Notes under the pieces: model-generated | Seen by the model: only the letters and a program-made list of their open reading frames with translations | Databases searched by the model: none | What the model was told of the DNA's origin: nothing | Assembly (NCBI RefSeq): GCF_001598255.1 | Contig: NZ_BCYP01000024.1 | Location: forward strand, 62,001-126,000 | Direction of reading: 5' to 3' | Length of the DNA: 64,000 nucleotides | Origin: Mitsuaria chitosanitabida ATCC BAA-476 = NBRC 102408 | Lineage (GTDB): Bacteria; Pseudomonadota; Gammaproteobacteria; Burkholderiales; Burkholderiaceae_C | Position numbers and translations under genes: made by a program | Part shown: positions 7,874-17,313 of the stretch, piece after piece | How positions within the stretch are numbered: position 1 is the stretch's first letter | Layout: every line of letters begins with the position of its first letter

Positions 7874-8776
7874 ATGGACGCCCCGCTGCATCCCGACACC
7901 GTCGCCCGTCTGCGCGTGCCTTCGCTCGCGCTGGATGGCTGCGTCTACGCCTACCTGTGGCGCGACCTGAGCGCGGCGGTCGACATCACCGAGGCGCAGC
8001 GCACCACGTGGTTTCCCGCCACGCCGCTGTGCGGCATGAGCTGGTCGCTCAGCGGGCAGGTCCAGGAGCTCGCGCCCGACGGCGAGCCCGGCGGCTGGTT
8101 GCCGGCCGGCCTGATCGGCGGGCCGCGCAGCGGTCCCAAGCGCTTCCGCTCGACGCCGGGCGGGCGGGCCTTCATGGTCGCGGTCCGGCCGGAGGCCTTC
8201 CAGGCCATGACCGGCGTGGACCTCGGCGCGCTGAAGGACAGGATGCTGTCGCTGTCCGAGGTCGTCACCGATCCGGACTGGCAAGCCTTCGATCGCGCGA
8301 TGCAGGCCGCGCGCGACGAGCACGATGCCCAGCGGACCTTCGAGTCCTTCCTGCTGCCGCGTTGGCGCGCCGCGCGAGCGCGCATGGCCGCCGAGGCGGG
8401 AGGCGGCGTCGACGGGTCGGCGACCGCCGCGCCGCGCGGCTACAGCGGCTGGATGCAGCACCTCGCGATGCGCGCGGTGGCCGCGGGCCACGGTCGCAGC
8501 GTGCGTCAGGCCGAGCGCCGCATCAAGCAGTGGAGCGGCCAGAGCCTGCGCGCGCTGCGTCTGGTGAGCCGCGCCGAGGCCGCCTTCAAGTCGGTCCGCC
8601 GCCACGAGGAGAGTGCCGAGGCGGTCATCTGGAGCGCGCTGGCGCATGACAACGGCTATGCGGACCAGGCGCATCTGTGCCGCGAGACGCGGCGCCTGAG
8701 CGGCTTCAGCCCCGAGGAGCTGCGCCGCCTGGTGTCCGAAAGCGAATCTTTCTGGGCCTACCGCGTCTGGGTCTGA
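7874..8776 (+). CDS. AraC-family transcriptional regulator
   Basis: A 300-aa regulator with an N-terminal ligand-sensing region and a C-terminal AraC double HTH (about residues 210-290): GRSVRQAERRIKQWSGQSL, then LAHDNGYADQAHLCRETRRL and SGFSPEELRRL, the usual signature. The start at 7874 follows a TAGACT-like -10. It is divergent to the cytochrome P450 with 112 bp between, so it most likely controls the P450. The N-terminal domain resembles the DUF6597-type sensor (GMSWSLSGQVQEL); that assignment is tentative. Confidence 0.88.
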   Translation: MDAPLHPDTVARLRVPSLALDGCVYAYLWRDLSAAVDITEAQRTTWFPATPLCGMSWSLSGQVQELAPDGEPGGWLPAGLIGGPRSGPKRFRSTPGGRAFMVAVRPEAFQAMTGVDLGALKDRMLSLSEVVTDPDWQAFDRAMQAARDEHDAQRTFESFLLPRWRAARARMAAEAGGGVDGSATAAPRGYSGWMQHLAMRAVAAGHGRSVRQAERRIKQWSGQSLRALRLVSRAEAAFKSVRRHEESAEAVIWSALAHDNGYADQAHLCRETRRLSGFSPEELRRLVSESESFWAYRVWV

Positions 8777-8810
8777 GGGGCGCTTCACGCCCATCGAGGA
8801 CAATCCGCGG

Positions 8811-10685
8811 ATGGCTGTCCTCTCCCTCACCAACGCCCACCTCGCCTTCGGCCACGTGCCACTGCTCGACGGGGCCAATTTCTCCCTGGAAACCGGCGAC
8901 CGCGTCGGCCTGATCGGTCGCAACGGCACGGGCAAGTCCTCGATGCTGAAGATCCTGGCCGGCATCGAGAAGCTCGACGACGGGCTGCTGCAGCTGGAGA
9001 AGGGCCTGACCTCGGTCTACGTCCCCCAGGAACCCGAGCTCCGCCCCGAGGCGACGATCTTCGACGTCGTCAGCGAGGGCGTCGCCGAGGCCAAGGCGCT
9101 GCGCGCCCGCTACGAGGCCCATGACGAGAACGACGACCTGGGCTGGGTCCAGGAGCGCATCGAGCAGATCGGCGCCTGGAACTGGGAGCAGCGCGTCGAC
9201 GAGACCCTGCACCGCCTCGACCTCGACGGCACGCGCCTGATCGGCCAGCTGTCGGGCGGGCTGAAGAAGCGCGTCGCGCTGGCCCGCGCGCTGGTCGCGC
9301 AGCCCGACGTGCTGCTGCTGGACGAGCCCACCAACCACCTGGACCTGGACGCGATCCGCTGGCTGGAGGAGCTGCTGAACGCGTTCAAGGGCTCGCTGCT
9401 GCTGATCACCCACGATCGCGCCTTCCTGGACAACGTCGCCAACCGCATCGTCGAACTGGACCGCGGCCAGCTGCGCGGCTACCCCGGCAACTTCGCCGCC
9501 TTCCAGGCCGCCAAGGCCTATGAGCTGGAGAACGAGGCGCTGGCCAACGCCCGCTTCGACAAGCTGCTGGCACAGGAGGAGGTCTGGATCCGCAAGGGGG
9601 TCGAGGCCCGCCGTACCCGCAGCGTCGCCCGCGTGCAGCGCCTGCACGAGATGCGCGCCGAGCGCGTCGCCCGCCGCGACGTGCAGGGCAAGGTCCGGCT
9701 GGACGTGGCCACCGGCGAGTCCAGCGGCAAGATCGTCGCGGAGCTGGAGAACGTCTCCAAGCGCTTCGGCGACCGCGTCATCGTCGACGGCTTCAGCGGC
9801 ACCATCCTGCGCGGCGACAAGGTCGGCCTGATCGGCCCGAACGGCGCGGGCAAGACCACGCTGCTCAAGATGATCCTGGGCGAGCTGCCGCCCGACAGCG
9901 GCAGCGTGCGCCTGGGCACCAAGATGTCGGTCGCCTATTTCGACCAGATGCGCGACGCGCTCAACCTCAGCGCGACCCTGGCCGACACGATCAGCCCGGG
10001 CAGCGAGTGGATCGAGATCGGCAACCAGCGCAAGCACGTCAAGAGCTACCTGAGCGACTTCCTGTTCTCTCCGGCGCGCGCCGAATCGCCGGTGTCGAGC
10101 CTGTCCGGCGGCGAGCGCAACCGCTTGCTGCTGGCGCGCCTGTTCGCGCGCCCGGCCAACGTGCTGGTGCTGGACGAGCCGACCAACGACCTGGACATCG
10201 AGACCCTGGAGCTGCTCGAGGAACTGCTGGCCGACTACGACGGCACGGTCTTCCTGGTCAGCCACGACCGGCGCTTCCTGGACAACGTCGTGACCTCGAC
10301 CATCGTCAGCGAGGGCGACGGCAAGTGGCGCGAGTACGAGGGCGACATCGAGGACTGGCTGCAGCAGTCCAAGCGCGCGGCGGAGATCAAGGCCCGCCAG
10401 GCCCCGCCCGCCGCCGCGCCGGCTCCCGCGCCCGCGCCGGCCCCCGCGCCGGTGGTCGCCACCAAGCGCAAGCTCAGCTACAAGGAACAGCGCGAGCTCG
10501 ACGAGCTGCCGGCCAGGATCGCGGCGCTCGAGACCGAGCAGAAGCACCTGAACGCGCTGCTCAACGGCAGCGAGCTCTACACGCAGGGCTCGGCGAAGAT
10601 CTCCGAGGTGACCCAGCGCGCCGGCGAGATCGACGAGGAGCTGCTCGCGCTGATGGAGCGCTGGGAAGCACTCGAGGCGAAGTGA
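8811..10685 (+). CDS. uup: ABC-F family ATPase Uup
   Basis: A 624-aa soluble ABC-F protein with two nucleotide-binding domains and no membrane part. NBD1 has Walker A GRNGTGKS, signature LSGGLKKR and Walker B LLLDEPTNHLD. NBD2 has GPNGAGKT, LSGGERNR and LVLDEPTNDLD. They are joined by an Arg-rich linker helix (RRTRSVARVQRLHEMRAERV). A Pro/Ala repeat tract (PAPAPAPAPAP, near residue 545) leads to a C-terminal coiled coil typical of Uup. In E. coli Uup acts on ribosomes and affects precise excision of transposons. It is transcribed convergently with the hydratase-like gene, with only 16 nt between stops. Confidence 0.95.
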   Translation: MAVLSLTNAHLAFGHVPLLDGANFSLETGDRVGLIGRNGTGKSSMLKILAGIEKLDDGLLQLEKGLTSVYVPQEPELRPEATIFDVVSEGVAEAKALRARYEAHDENDDLGWVQERIEQIGAWNWEQRVDETLHRLDLDGTRLIGQLSGGLKKRVALARALVAQPDVLLLDEPTNHLDLDAIRWLEELLNAFKGSLLLITHDRAFLDNVANRIVELDRGQLRGYPGNFAAFQAAKAYELENEALANARFDKLLAQEEVWIRKGVEARRTRSVARVQRLHEMRAERVARRDVQGKVRLDVATGESSGKIVAELENVSKRFGDRVIVDGFSGTILRGDKVGLIGPNGAGKTTLLKMILGELPPDSGSVRLGTKMSVAYFDQMRDALNLSATLADTISPGSEWIEIGNQRKHVKSYLSDFLFSPARAESPVSSLSGGERNRLLLARLFARPANVLVLDEPTNDLDIETLELLEELLADYDGTVFLVSHDRRFLDNVVTSTIVSEGDGKWREYEGDIEDWLQQSKRAAEIKARQAPPAAAPAPAPAPAPAPVVATKRKLSYKEQRELDELPARIAALETEQKHLNALLNGSELYTQGSAKISEVTQRAGEIDEELLALMERWEALEAK

Positions 10686-10701
10686 GTTCGCCCCAGGGCG
10701 C

Positions 10702-11487
10702 TCAGCAGCGGACCGTGACTTCGCCGATGCCGGCGTAGCGGGCGACGACCGTGGTGCCTCGCGCGATCTTCGTCGCCACGCGCCACGAGCCCGTCGTCAC
10801 GACGCTGCCCGCCGGCACGGTCGATCCGGTGCTCGTCGCCGTCTTCAACCAGCCGGCCATCACCCAGGCCGGATCGTTCAGGCCATGGCCGCCGACCCCG
10901 CCCATCGGCGGCTGGTCGCCGACGAGGAGCTCGCAGGGCTGATTCGCCCAGTCGTGGCCCGCCTTCCAGGCCTGCCACGGCCCCAGCGCCAGCGCGCCAT
11001 GCGTCTGCGCGTCGGCCAGGCGCAGCAGGTGGTCCGTGGCCAGACCGTCCTTCCAGCGCGAGCCCAGCCACTCCACCGCCACGCACATCGCGGCGATCAG
11101 GTGTTCCGCCCGACCGGGCACCAGCGCGGCGGCCATCTCGGGCGTGACGTCCTCGGACAGGCGCAACGCGATCTCCGCCTCCGCGCCGATCAGCGTCAGG
11201 TCGCTGAAGTCGCCGCCGTTGCGAAGGCCGCGGACTTCACGCGTGCGCAGCGGCGGCAGCGGCGACGAGCCCAGCGCGCCGTCCCGCGAGGATCCACCGA
11301 CCTTCCAGACCTGGGGGCGGCCGGGCGCCAGCCAGTCCATGCGGGTGGCGAGCACGGCTTGCGCCGCATAGGCGGCGGCCTCGTCGGGCAGCGACCAGTC
11401 GGCGGCGTCCAGCAGCTGGTCCGATTGCCAGGCCTGCGCGAGCGCGTCGCCCAGAGCGGTGGGGGAGGAGGAAGAGGTGGCGTTCAT
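10702..11487 (-). CDS. 2-keto-4-pentenoate hydratase / fumarylacetoacetase-like protein
   Basis: A 261-aa protein of the MhpD/FAH-fold family, which adds water to 2-oxopent-4-enoates or decarboxylates related oxo-acids using a divalent metal. Family features seen are VWKVGGSSRDGALGSSPL, the metal-binding region IGAEAEIALRL, and a closing GSWRVATKIARGTTVVARY. A Ser-rich N-terminus (NATSSSSPT) precedes the conserved LAQAWQSDQLL. It lies 33 nt downstream of the MocR regulator gene on the same strand and could be co-transcribed with it. No other meta-cleavage pathway genes are nearby, so the physiological substrate is uncertain. Confidence 0.8.
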   Translation of the reverse strand: MNATSSSSPTALGDALAQAWQSDQLLDAADWSLPDEAAAYAAQAVLATRMDWLAPGRPQVWKVGGSSRDGALGSSPLPPLRTREVRGLRNGGDFSDLTLIGAEAEIALRLSEDVTPEMAAALVPGRAEHLIAAMCVAVEWLGSRWKDGLATDHLLRLADAQTHGALALGPWQAWKAGHDWANQPCELLVGDQPPMGGVGGHGLNDPAWVMAGWLKTATSTGSTVPAGSVVTTGSWRVATKIARGTTVVARYAGIGEVTVRC

Positions 11488-11520
11488 GGGCGCCGACTGT
11501 AGCCCCGCGCGAGCGGGTGC

Positions 11521-13002
11521 TCAGCGTCGCGCCGGTTCGCGCGCCTGGTCGCGGGCCTGCTCCAGCGCCTGCCAGAACCTGGGATCCTGCGAGGTCGCGA
11601 AGTTGATCCGCATCAGCGTGCCCGCGGTACGCGTCGGGCTGAACAGGATGCCCGGCGCGATCAGCCAGCCCTGGTCCATCATCACCGGCGCCAGCCGCTC
11701 GGTGTCCACGCCGACATCGACCCAGCCGAACACGCCCGCCGGCGTCGAGACGAAGCGGCAGCCCGCCGACTCGGCCAGCCGCACGCAGCGCTGGCGCGCC
11801 GCCTCCAGGCGAGAGCCGATGCGCTCGGCATGCTTGCGCAGCAGTCCCTGCTCCAGGCACAGCGCCACCGCGCGGTCCATCAACGGGCTCGTGGTCAGCG
11901 AGGCCACCAGCTTCAGCTCCGTCAGCCGCGCCATGCGGTCGGGGCTCGCCGCGACGAAGCCGACCCGCCACGCGGGCGACAGCATCTTGGAGAAGCCCGA
12001 GACGTAGATCGTGCGCCGCAGCTGATCCAGCGCCGCCAGCCGCGGCGCATGGTTGGGGGCGAACAGGGCGTAGGTGTCGTCCTCGACGATCAGCAGGTCG
12101 TGCTCGTGCGCCAGCTGCAGCACCTGGTGCGCATGCGCCAGGTCCAGCGTCGCGCCGGTCGGGTTGTGCAGCACCGACACCGTCACGTACATCCGCGGCC
12201 GGTGCTCCTCGATCAGGCGGCGCATCACCGCCATGTCGGGGCCGTGCGCGCCGCGCGGCACCGGCAGCAGCCGCATGCCGGCCTGCGACAGTCGGGCGTA
12301 CTCGATCGCCCAGCCCGGGTCGTCGACCAGCACCGCGTCGCCCGGCGACAGGAAGGCGCGGGTGATCAGGTCCAGGCCGTGCGTCGCGCCGACGGTGCTC
12401 ATGATCTGGTCGGGGCCGGCCTGCACGGCGATGTCCAGCAGCCGGCTCGACAGCGCGCGCCGCAGGCGCTCGTCGCCCAGCGGCTCGCCGTAGCCCGACA
12501 GCAGCGCGTCGTCGGCCTGAGCGGCCAGCCGGCGCAGCGTCGATTGCAGCAGGGCCAGGTCCAGCCATTCCGCGGGAAGCGTGCCCAGGCCGGGGGAGCG
12601 CCGCGAGTCCGCCTGGAACATGCCGCGGATCAGCGCGCTGGCGTCGACGGGGGGCGGCAGTGGCGCCGGCGCCGCGGCGGGGGCGAGGGGCGTACGGACC
12701 GGCAGGGCGCGGGTTTCGCGAACGAAAAACCCTCGCTTCTTGCGCGCCTCCAGCAGACCCTGCGCGAGCAACTGGTCATAGGCGGCCACCACCGTGTAGG
12801 GACTGACGCCGTGATGGCGCGCGCAGTCCCGCACCGAGGGCAGCCGCGCGCCCGGCAGCAGCAGCCGTTGCTGGATCCGCGCCGCGAAGCGCTGCGCCAG
12901 CTGCTGCGCGAGCGGCTGGCTGGCATTGCGCGAAAGAACGACCGGCGCGACGTTCGCGCTGGTGGGCGCGCTCAGGCCGGCGCTGGCTGTGCTGGTGTCC
13001 AT
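11521..13002 (-). CDS. MocR-type regulator (GntR HTH fused to aminotransferase class I)
   Basis: A 493-aa regulator. Residues about 20-90 form a GntR winged helix (LAQRFAARIQQRLLLPGARL, then VRDCARHHGVSPYTVVAAYD). A Pro/Ala linker leads to a class-I aminotransferase domain with LHNPTGA, VEDDTYALF and the PLP-lysine motif SGFSKMLSPAWRVGF. MocR proteins use PLP or its adducts as effector and usually control a divergent gene. Here the partner is the aminotransferase at 13095. The start at 13002 was chosen because upstream in-frame sequence runs into the divergent promoter region. Confidence 0.92.
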   Translation of the reverse strand: MDTSTASAGLSAPTSANVAPVVLSRNASQPLAQQLAQRFAARIQQRLLLPGARLPSVRDCARHHGVSPYTVVAAYDQLLAQGLLEARKKRGFFVRETRALPVRTPLAPAAAPAPLPPPVDASALIRGMFQADSRRSPGLGTLPAEWLDLALLQSTLRRLAAQADDALLSGYGEPLGDERLRRALSSRLLDIAVQAGPDQIMSTVGATHGLDLITRAFLSPGDAVLVDDPGWAIEYARLSQAGMRLLPVPRGAHGPDMAVMRRLIEEHRPRMYVTVSVLHNPTGATLDLAHAHQVLQLAHEHDLLIVEDDTYALFAPNHAPRLAALDQLRRTIYVSGFSKMLSPAWRVGFVAASPDRMARLTELKLVASLTTSPLMDRAVALCLEQGLLRKHAERIGSRLEAARQRCVRLAESAGCRFVSTPAGVFGWVDVGVDTERLAPVMMDQGWLIAPGILFSPTRTAGTLMRINFATSQDPRFWQALEQARDQAREPARR

Positions 13003-13094
13003 GCCGATACAGATGATGCGGTGGTATGGCGCAGTGTATTGGTTCTGTGCTGGTCGAGGCACTAGACTGGGCCGCTCAACCGGAGACATCCCCC

Positions 13095-14306
13095 ATGAAC
13101 CGCAGTCCTTGGACCCAGGCCCGCCGCGCCGCGCGCATGAACCCGTCCATCATCCGAGAGATCCTGAAGGTCACCGAGAAGCCCGGCATCCTGTCGATGG
13201 CGGGCGGTCTGCCCAGCGCCGACACCTTCCCGGTCGACGCGATCAAGGCCGCCTGCGACCGGGTCCTCACGAACAACGCCAAGGAAGCGCTGCAGTACGC
13301 CTCCAGCGAGGGCTTCGCGCCGCTGCGCGAATGGGTGGTCGCCAAGGTCGCGTCGCTGGGCATCAAGGCCCATCCGGACCAGGTGCTGATCACCAGCGGT
13401 TCCCAGCAGGGCCTGGACCTGGTCGGCAAGCTGCTGTGCGACGCCGGCGCCCCGGTCGCCGTCGAGACCCCCACCTACCTGGGCGCGTTGCAGGCCTTCA
13501 CCCCGTACGAGCCGATCTTCGCCAGCCTGGCCAGCGACGACGAGGGGCCGCTCCCGTCCGCCATCGCCGCGCTGCCGCACGACGCGCCGGGCACCCGCTT
13601 CGCCTACCTGCTGCCGAACTACCAGAACCCCACCGGCCGCGTGATGAGCCAGGCCCGCCGCGAGGCCGTCATGGCCGCGGCCCGCCAGGCCAACGTCCCC
13701 GTCGTGGAGGACAACCCCTACGGCGACCTCTGGTTCGACGAGGCGCCGCCGGCCGCGCTGAGCGCCTACTGGCCCGAGGGCAGCATCTACCTGGGCTCCT
13801 TCTCCAAGGTGCTGACGCCGGGCTTCCGCCTGGGCTACATCGTCGCCCCGACCGAGATCTATCCCAAGCTGCTGCAGGCCAAGCAGGCGGCCGACCTGCA
13901 CACCCCGGGCTTCAACCAGCGCGTGGTGCACGAGGTCATCAAGGGCGGCTTCCTGGACGAGCACGTGCCCAAGATCCGCGCCCGCTACAAGGCCAATCGC
14001 GACGCGATGGCCGCCGCGCTGCGCGACTACCTGCCGGCCGGCTGCGAATGGCGGAGCCCCGCGGGCGGCATGTTCTTCTGGATCCGCCTGCCCGAGGGCC
14101 TGGACGCGATGGCCTTGCTGCCGCGCGCCGTCGACGCCGGCATCGCCTACGTGCCGGGCGCCGCGTTCTACGCGCACCAGCCCGATCCGCGCACGATGCG
14201 TCTGTCCTTCGTGACGCTCACCCCCGAGCTGATCACCGAAGGCGTCGAGAAGCTGGGCCGTGTGCTGCACGAGGCCCTCGCGCTGACCGCCGAGACGACG
14301 CCCTGA
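13095..14306 (+). CDS. PLP-dependent class-I aminotransferase (2-aminoadipate aminotransferase-like)
   Basis: A 403-aa cytosolic enzyme of the LysN/multi-substrate aminotransferase group. It shows ILSMAGGLPSADTFP at the N-terminus, LITSGSQQGLDLVGK, PNYQNPTGR (binds the cofactor and substrate carboxylate), VVEDNPYGDLWF, the PLP Schiff-base lysine in GSFSKVLTPGFRLGY, and the C-terminal Arg-containing MRLSFVT. The ATG at 13095 has GGAGA upstream and matches the usual N-terminus. It is divergent to the MocR regulator, its probable controller. The exact amino donor and acceptor cannot be read from sequence. Confidence 0.92.
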   Translation: MNRSPWTQARRAARMNPSIIREILKVTEKPGILSMAGGLPSADTFPVDAIKAACDRVLTNNAKEALQYASSEGFAPLREWVVAKVASLGIKAHPDQVLITSGSQQGLDLVGKLLCDAGAPVAVETPTYLGALQAFTPYEPIFASLASDDEGPLPSAIAALPHDAPGTRFAYLLPNYQNPTGRVMSQARREAVMAAARQANVPVVEDNPYGDLWFDEAPPAALSAYWPEGSIYLGSFSKVLTPGFRLGYIVAPTEIYPKLLQAKQAADLHTPGFNQRVVHEVIKGGFLDEHVPKIRARYKANRDAMAAALRDYLPAGCEWRSPAGGMFFWIRLPEGLDAMALLPRAVDAGIAYVPGAAFYAHQPDPRTMRLSFVTLTPELITEGVEKLGRVLHEALALTAETTP

Positions 14307-14413
14307 GCGTCCGCGGCCCTCGCGCCGCTCTGTTCGCCACCGTACTCCAGGCTGCCTGTCACCGTCGTGTCAGGCGGCCGGGGTGAACTCCGCCCAACGA
14401 TTCGAGGTTGCCC

Positions 14414-15274
14414 ATGTCCGAACCGTCTTCGCGCGTCGCCGAGCTGCGCCGCTTTGTCCAGGTCGATGTCTTCACCCAGCAAGCGCTGAAGGGGAATCCG
14501 CTGGCCGTCGTCGTCGACGGCGCGGGCCTGGACGAGGCCACGATGGCGGCCTTCGCCTGGTGGACCAACCTGTCGGAGACGACCTTCCTGCTCCCGCCGA
14601 CCGACCCGGCGGCGGACTACCGCGTCCGCATCTTCACGCCGGGCGGCGAGTTGCCCTTCGCCGGCCATCCGACCCTGGGTTCGGCCCATGCGTGGCTGGG
14701 CAGCGGCGGGGATCCGAAGCGGCCGGGCGAGGTGGTCCAGGAATGCGCGATCGGGCTGGTCCGCATCCGCCGCGACGGCGCGCGCCTGGCCTTCGCCGCG
14801 CCTCCTCTGCGTCGCGAGGGGCCGGTCGACCCCGAACTGCGCGCGCAGGCCGTGAAGTCGCTGCGCATCGCCGATGCGGACCTGCTCGACCTGGTCTGGG
14901 TCGACAACGGCCCGCAGTGGATGGCGGCCCGTCTGGGCTCCGCGGACGCCGTGCTGAAGTTACAGCCGGATTTCGTGTCAATGGCGGGACTCAAATTGGG
15001 CGTCGTGGGCGCTTATCCTCCGGGCTCGCCGCAGCAATTCGAGGTGCGGGCCTTCGTGCCCGGCCTGGGCGTTCCGGAAGACCCGGTCACGGGCAGCCTG
15101 AACGCGGGTCTGGCACTATGGCTTCAAGGCGCCGGTCTGGCGCCCGACCGCTATGTGGCCTCCCAGGGCACGGCCATGGGGCGCGCCGGCAGGGTCCATG
15201 TGGCCCGCGAGGACGGACATTGCTGGATTGGCGGCGATGTCGCGCCATTGATTCACGGACAGGTGAGGTTGTGA
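14414..15274 (+). CDS. PhzF-family isomerase/epimerase-like protein
   Basis: A 286-aa protein of the PhzF fold, two pseudo-symmetric halves related to diaminopimelate epimerase. It shows RRFVQVDVFTQQALKGNPLA, the catalytic Glu region NLSETTFLLPP, FTPGGELPFAGHPTLG and PEDPVTGSLNAGLALWLQ. The ATG at 14414 is preferred to a TTG two codons earlier. It begins a run of closely packed genes (gap of 4 nt to the VOC gene, then ATGA-type overlaps), so co-transcription is likely. No phenazine genes are present; most housekeeping PhzF homologues have no known substrate. Confidence 0.92.
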   Translation: MSEPSSRVAELRRFVQVDVFTQQALKGNPLAVVVDGAGLDEATMAAFAWWTNLSETTFLLPPTDPAADYRVRIFTPGGELPFAGHPTLGSAHAWLGSGGDPKRPGEVVQECAIGLVRIRRDGARLAFAAPPLRREGPVDPELRAQAVKSLRIADADLLDLVWVDNGPQWMAARLGSADAVLKLQPDFVSMAGLKLGVVGAYPPGSPQQFEVRAFVPGLGVPEDPVTGSLNAGLALWLQGAGLAPDRYVASQGTAMGRAGRVHVAREDGHCWIGGDVAPLIHGQVRL

Positions 15275-15278
15275 GGCC

Positions 15279-15926
15279 ATGAACATGGAAGTCGATCATC
15301 TCGTTGTCGCCGCGAACACGCTGGAGGAGGGCCGCGCCTGGTGCGAGCAGGTCCTCGGTGTCGCTCCTCAACCCGGCGGACGCCATGCGCTGATGAGCAC
15401 GCACAACCTGCTGCTCAACATCAGCGCCCCACCGACCTATCCGCGCTGCTACCTCGAGATCATCGCGATCGACCCCGAGGCGCCGGATCCCGGCCGCCCG
15501 CGCTGGTTCGACCTGGACCAGCCCGCCGTGCGCGAGCGCCTGAAGGACGGCCCCGCGCTGCTGCACTGGGTCGCCCGGGTGCCCAGCCTGGATGCCACCT
15601 TGGCGATCTGGAACGGCGAGGGCATCGATGCCGGCGAGGCGGTCGACGCCGCGCGCGGCGACCTGAGCTGGCGCATCGCGCTGCGTGAGGACGGCCGCCG
15701 CCTGCGCAAGGAAGGCCTGCCGGTGCCGATCGAATGGAAGGGCAACGCCCATCCGACCGACAAGCTGCCCGAGAGCGGTGTGCAGCTGCTGGGCTTCGAG
15801 GCCCGTGACGGTCTGCGCGCGCAGCTCGCGACGCCCAAGGGCACGGTCGAGCTGGAGGCGATCGAAGGGACTTTGTCCGATGCGCCGACACAGTCGGGCG
15901 ACCTCGACGACGTGCTGCCCCGATGA
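15279..15926 (+). CDS. VOC/glyoxalase-like domain protein
   Basis: A 215-aa protein of the Glyoxalase_3-like (PF13468-type) group. It has VDHLVVAANTLEEGRAWCEQ, LGVAPQPGGRHALMSTHNLL and YLEIIAIDPEAP. These are vicinal-oxygen-chelate features, with a likely metal His in GGRHALM and Glu in YLEIIAI. It sits 4 nt after phzF and its stop codon overlaps the alanyl-tRNA-editing gene (ATGA). Enzymatic activity is unknown. Confidence 0.88.
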   Translation: MNMEVDHLVVAANTLEEGRAWCEQVLGVAPQPGGRHALMSTHNLLLNISAPPTYPRCYLEIIAIDPEAPDPGRPRWFDLDQPAVRERLKDGPALLHWVARVPSLDATLAIWNGEGIDAGEAVDAARGDLSWRIALREDGRRLRKEGLPVPIEWKGNAHPTDKLPESGVQLLGFEARDGLRAQLATPKGTVELEAIEGTLSDAPTQSGDLDDVLPR

Positions 15927-16636
15927 GCACCCAGGATCTGTTCCGCGAGGACGCGCAATTGCGCGACTGCGCGGCAACGCTGCTGCGCGTCGATGAGCGG
16001 GGCCTGTTGCTGGATCGCACGGTCTTCTATCCGCAGGGCGGAGGCCAGGCGGGCGACGCAGGCACGCTGACCTTGGCCGACGGCCGCGAGATCCGCATCG
16101 TCGACACCCGCAAGGGCGAGGACGGCGAGATCCTGCACCTCGCCGCGCCGGAGCTGTCGCTCGAGGGGCTCGTGGTCGGATCGCCCGTGACGGCGCGCAT
16201 CGACTGGGAGCGCCGTCATGCCCACATGCGCTTCCACACCGCCACGCATCTGCTGTGCGCGCTCGTGCCGCATCCCGTCGATGGCTGCTCGATCACCGCG
16301 GGCTATGCGCGGCTCGATTTCCACATGACCGACGCGCTCGACAAGGACGCACTGACGGCCGGCATCGCGCGCCTGGTCGCGGGCGCGCATCCGGTCGGCC
16401 ACAGCTGGATCAGCGACGAGGAGCTCGACGCGAATCCCGGCCTGGTCCGCAGCATGAGCGTGCAACCGCCGCGCGGCAGCGGCCGGGTGCGGCTGCTCAA
16501 GATCGAGGGCGTGGACCTGCAGCCTTGCGGCGGCACCCATGTGGCCAACACCGCCGAGATCGGCGCCGTGGTGGTGACCAAGATCGAGAAGAAGTCGGCC
16601 AGGACGCGCCGCGTCGTGCTGGGCTTCGCGCCATGA
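15923..16636 (+). CDS. Alanyl-tRNA editing protein (AlaX type)
   Basis: A 237-aa free-standing editing domain related to the C-terminal part of AlaRS, which hydrolyses mischarged Ser- or Gly-tRNA(Ala). The zinc ligands are all present: H105 and H109 in FHTATHLL, and C202 and H206 in PCGGTHV. The N-terminal barrel has YPQGGGQAGDAG, as in AlaX-M/L proteins. It overlaps the VOC gene upstream by 4 nt and the GST gene downstream by 4 nt, so the three are translationally coupled. Confidence 0.94.
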   Translation: MSTQDLFREDAQLRDCAATLLRVDERGLLLDRTVFYPQGGGQAGDAGTLTLADGREIRIVDTRKGEDGEILHLAAPELSLEGLVVGSPVTARIDWERRHAHMRFHTATHLLCALVPHPVDGCSITAGYARLDFHMTDALDKDALTAGIARLVAGAHPVGHSWISDEELDANPGLVRSMSVQPPRGSGRVRLLKIEGVDLQPCGGTHVANTAEIGAVVVTKIEKKSARTRRVVLGFAP

Positions 16637-17280
16637 GCGGCTTGCGGGTGCTGGGCCGTGCCGGCTCCATCAACGTGCGCAAGGTGCTGTGGACCGGTGT
16701 CGAGCTGGGCCTGGACATCGAGCGCGAGGACGTCGACGTCAAGGCCGAGGCCTTCCGGCTGCTGAATCCCAACGCGATGATGCCGGTGCTGATCGACGCG
16801 ACCGAAGGCCTCGCCGGCGCGGCCGGCGTGCCCTTCTCGATGTGGGAGAGCAACAGCATTTGCCGCTACCTCGCGCATCGCGAGGGCCGCATCGATCTGC
16901 TGCCCGACGAGCCTCATCGGCGGGCGCTGGTCGAGATGTGGATGGACTGGCAAGGCGGCGAGCTCAACAACAGCTGGCGCTACGCGTTCATGGGGCTGGT
17001 GCGCAAGAGCGCGCTGCACCAGGATGCCGCGCAGATCGAGGCCGGCGTGGCCCACTGGAACCGGCACATGGCGATGCTCGAGGGGCAACTCGCGGCCTCG
17101 GGCGGGCCCTTCGTGCTCGGCGAGCACTTCACGCTGGCCGATGTCGTGCTGGGGCTGTCGACGCACCGCTGGCGCGCCGCGCCCCTCGCGCATGCCGAGC
17201 TGCCGCGGGTCGAGGCCTACTACCAGCGCCTGCTCGAGCGGCCCGGCTTCGTCGCGCAGGGTCGCGACGCGGGGCCCTGA
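16633..17280 (+). CDS. Glutathione S-transferase family protein
   Basis: A 215-aa cytosolic GST. The N-terminal thioredoxin-like domain has INVRKVLWTGVELGLDIERE, the cis-Pro NAMMPVLID and the glutathione gamma-Glu binding WESNSICRYLAHREG. The C-terminal helical domain ends GEHFTLADVVLGLSTHRW, the GST folding motif. The start overlaps the AlaX stop. It probably detoxifies electrophiles or acts on a metabolite related to the neighbouring VOC and PhzF proteins, but no substrate is evident. Confidence 0.92.
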   Translation: MSGLRVLGRAGSINVRKVLWTGVELGLDIEREDVDVKAEAFRLLNPNAMMPVLIDATEGLAGAAGVPFSMWESNSICRYLAHREGRIDLLPDEPHRRALVEMWMDWQGGELNNSWRYAFMGLVRKSALHQDAAQIEAGVAHWNRHMAMLEGQLAASGGPFVLGEHFTLADVVLGLSTHRWRAAPLAHAELPRVEAYYQRLLERPGFVAQGRDAGP

Positions 17281-17313
17281 CCGAGTTCGGACGCTTTCGC
17301 TACACTCGGCCGC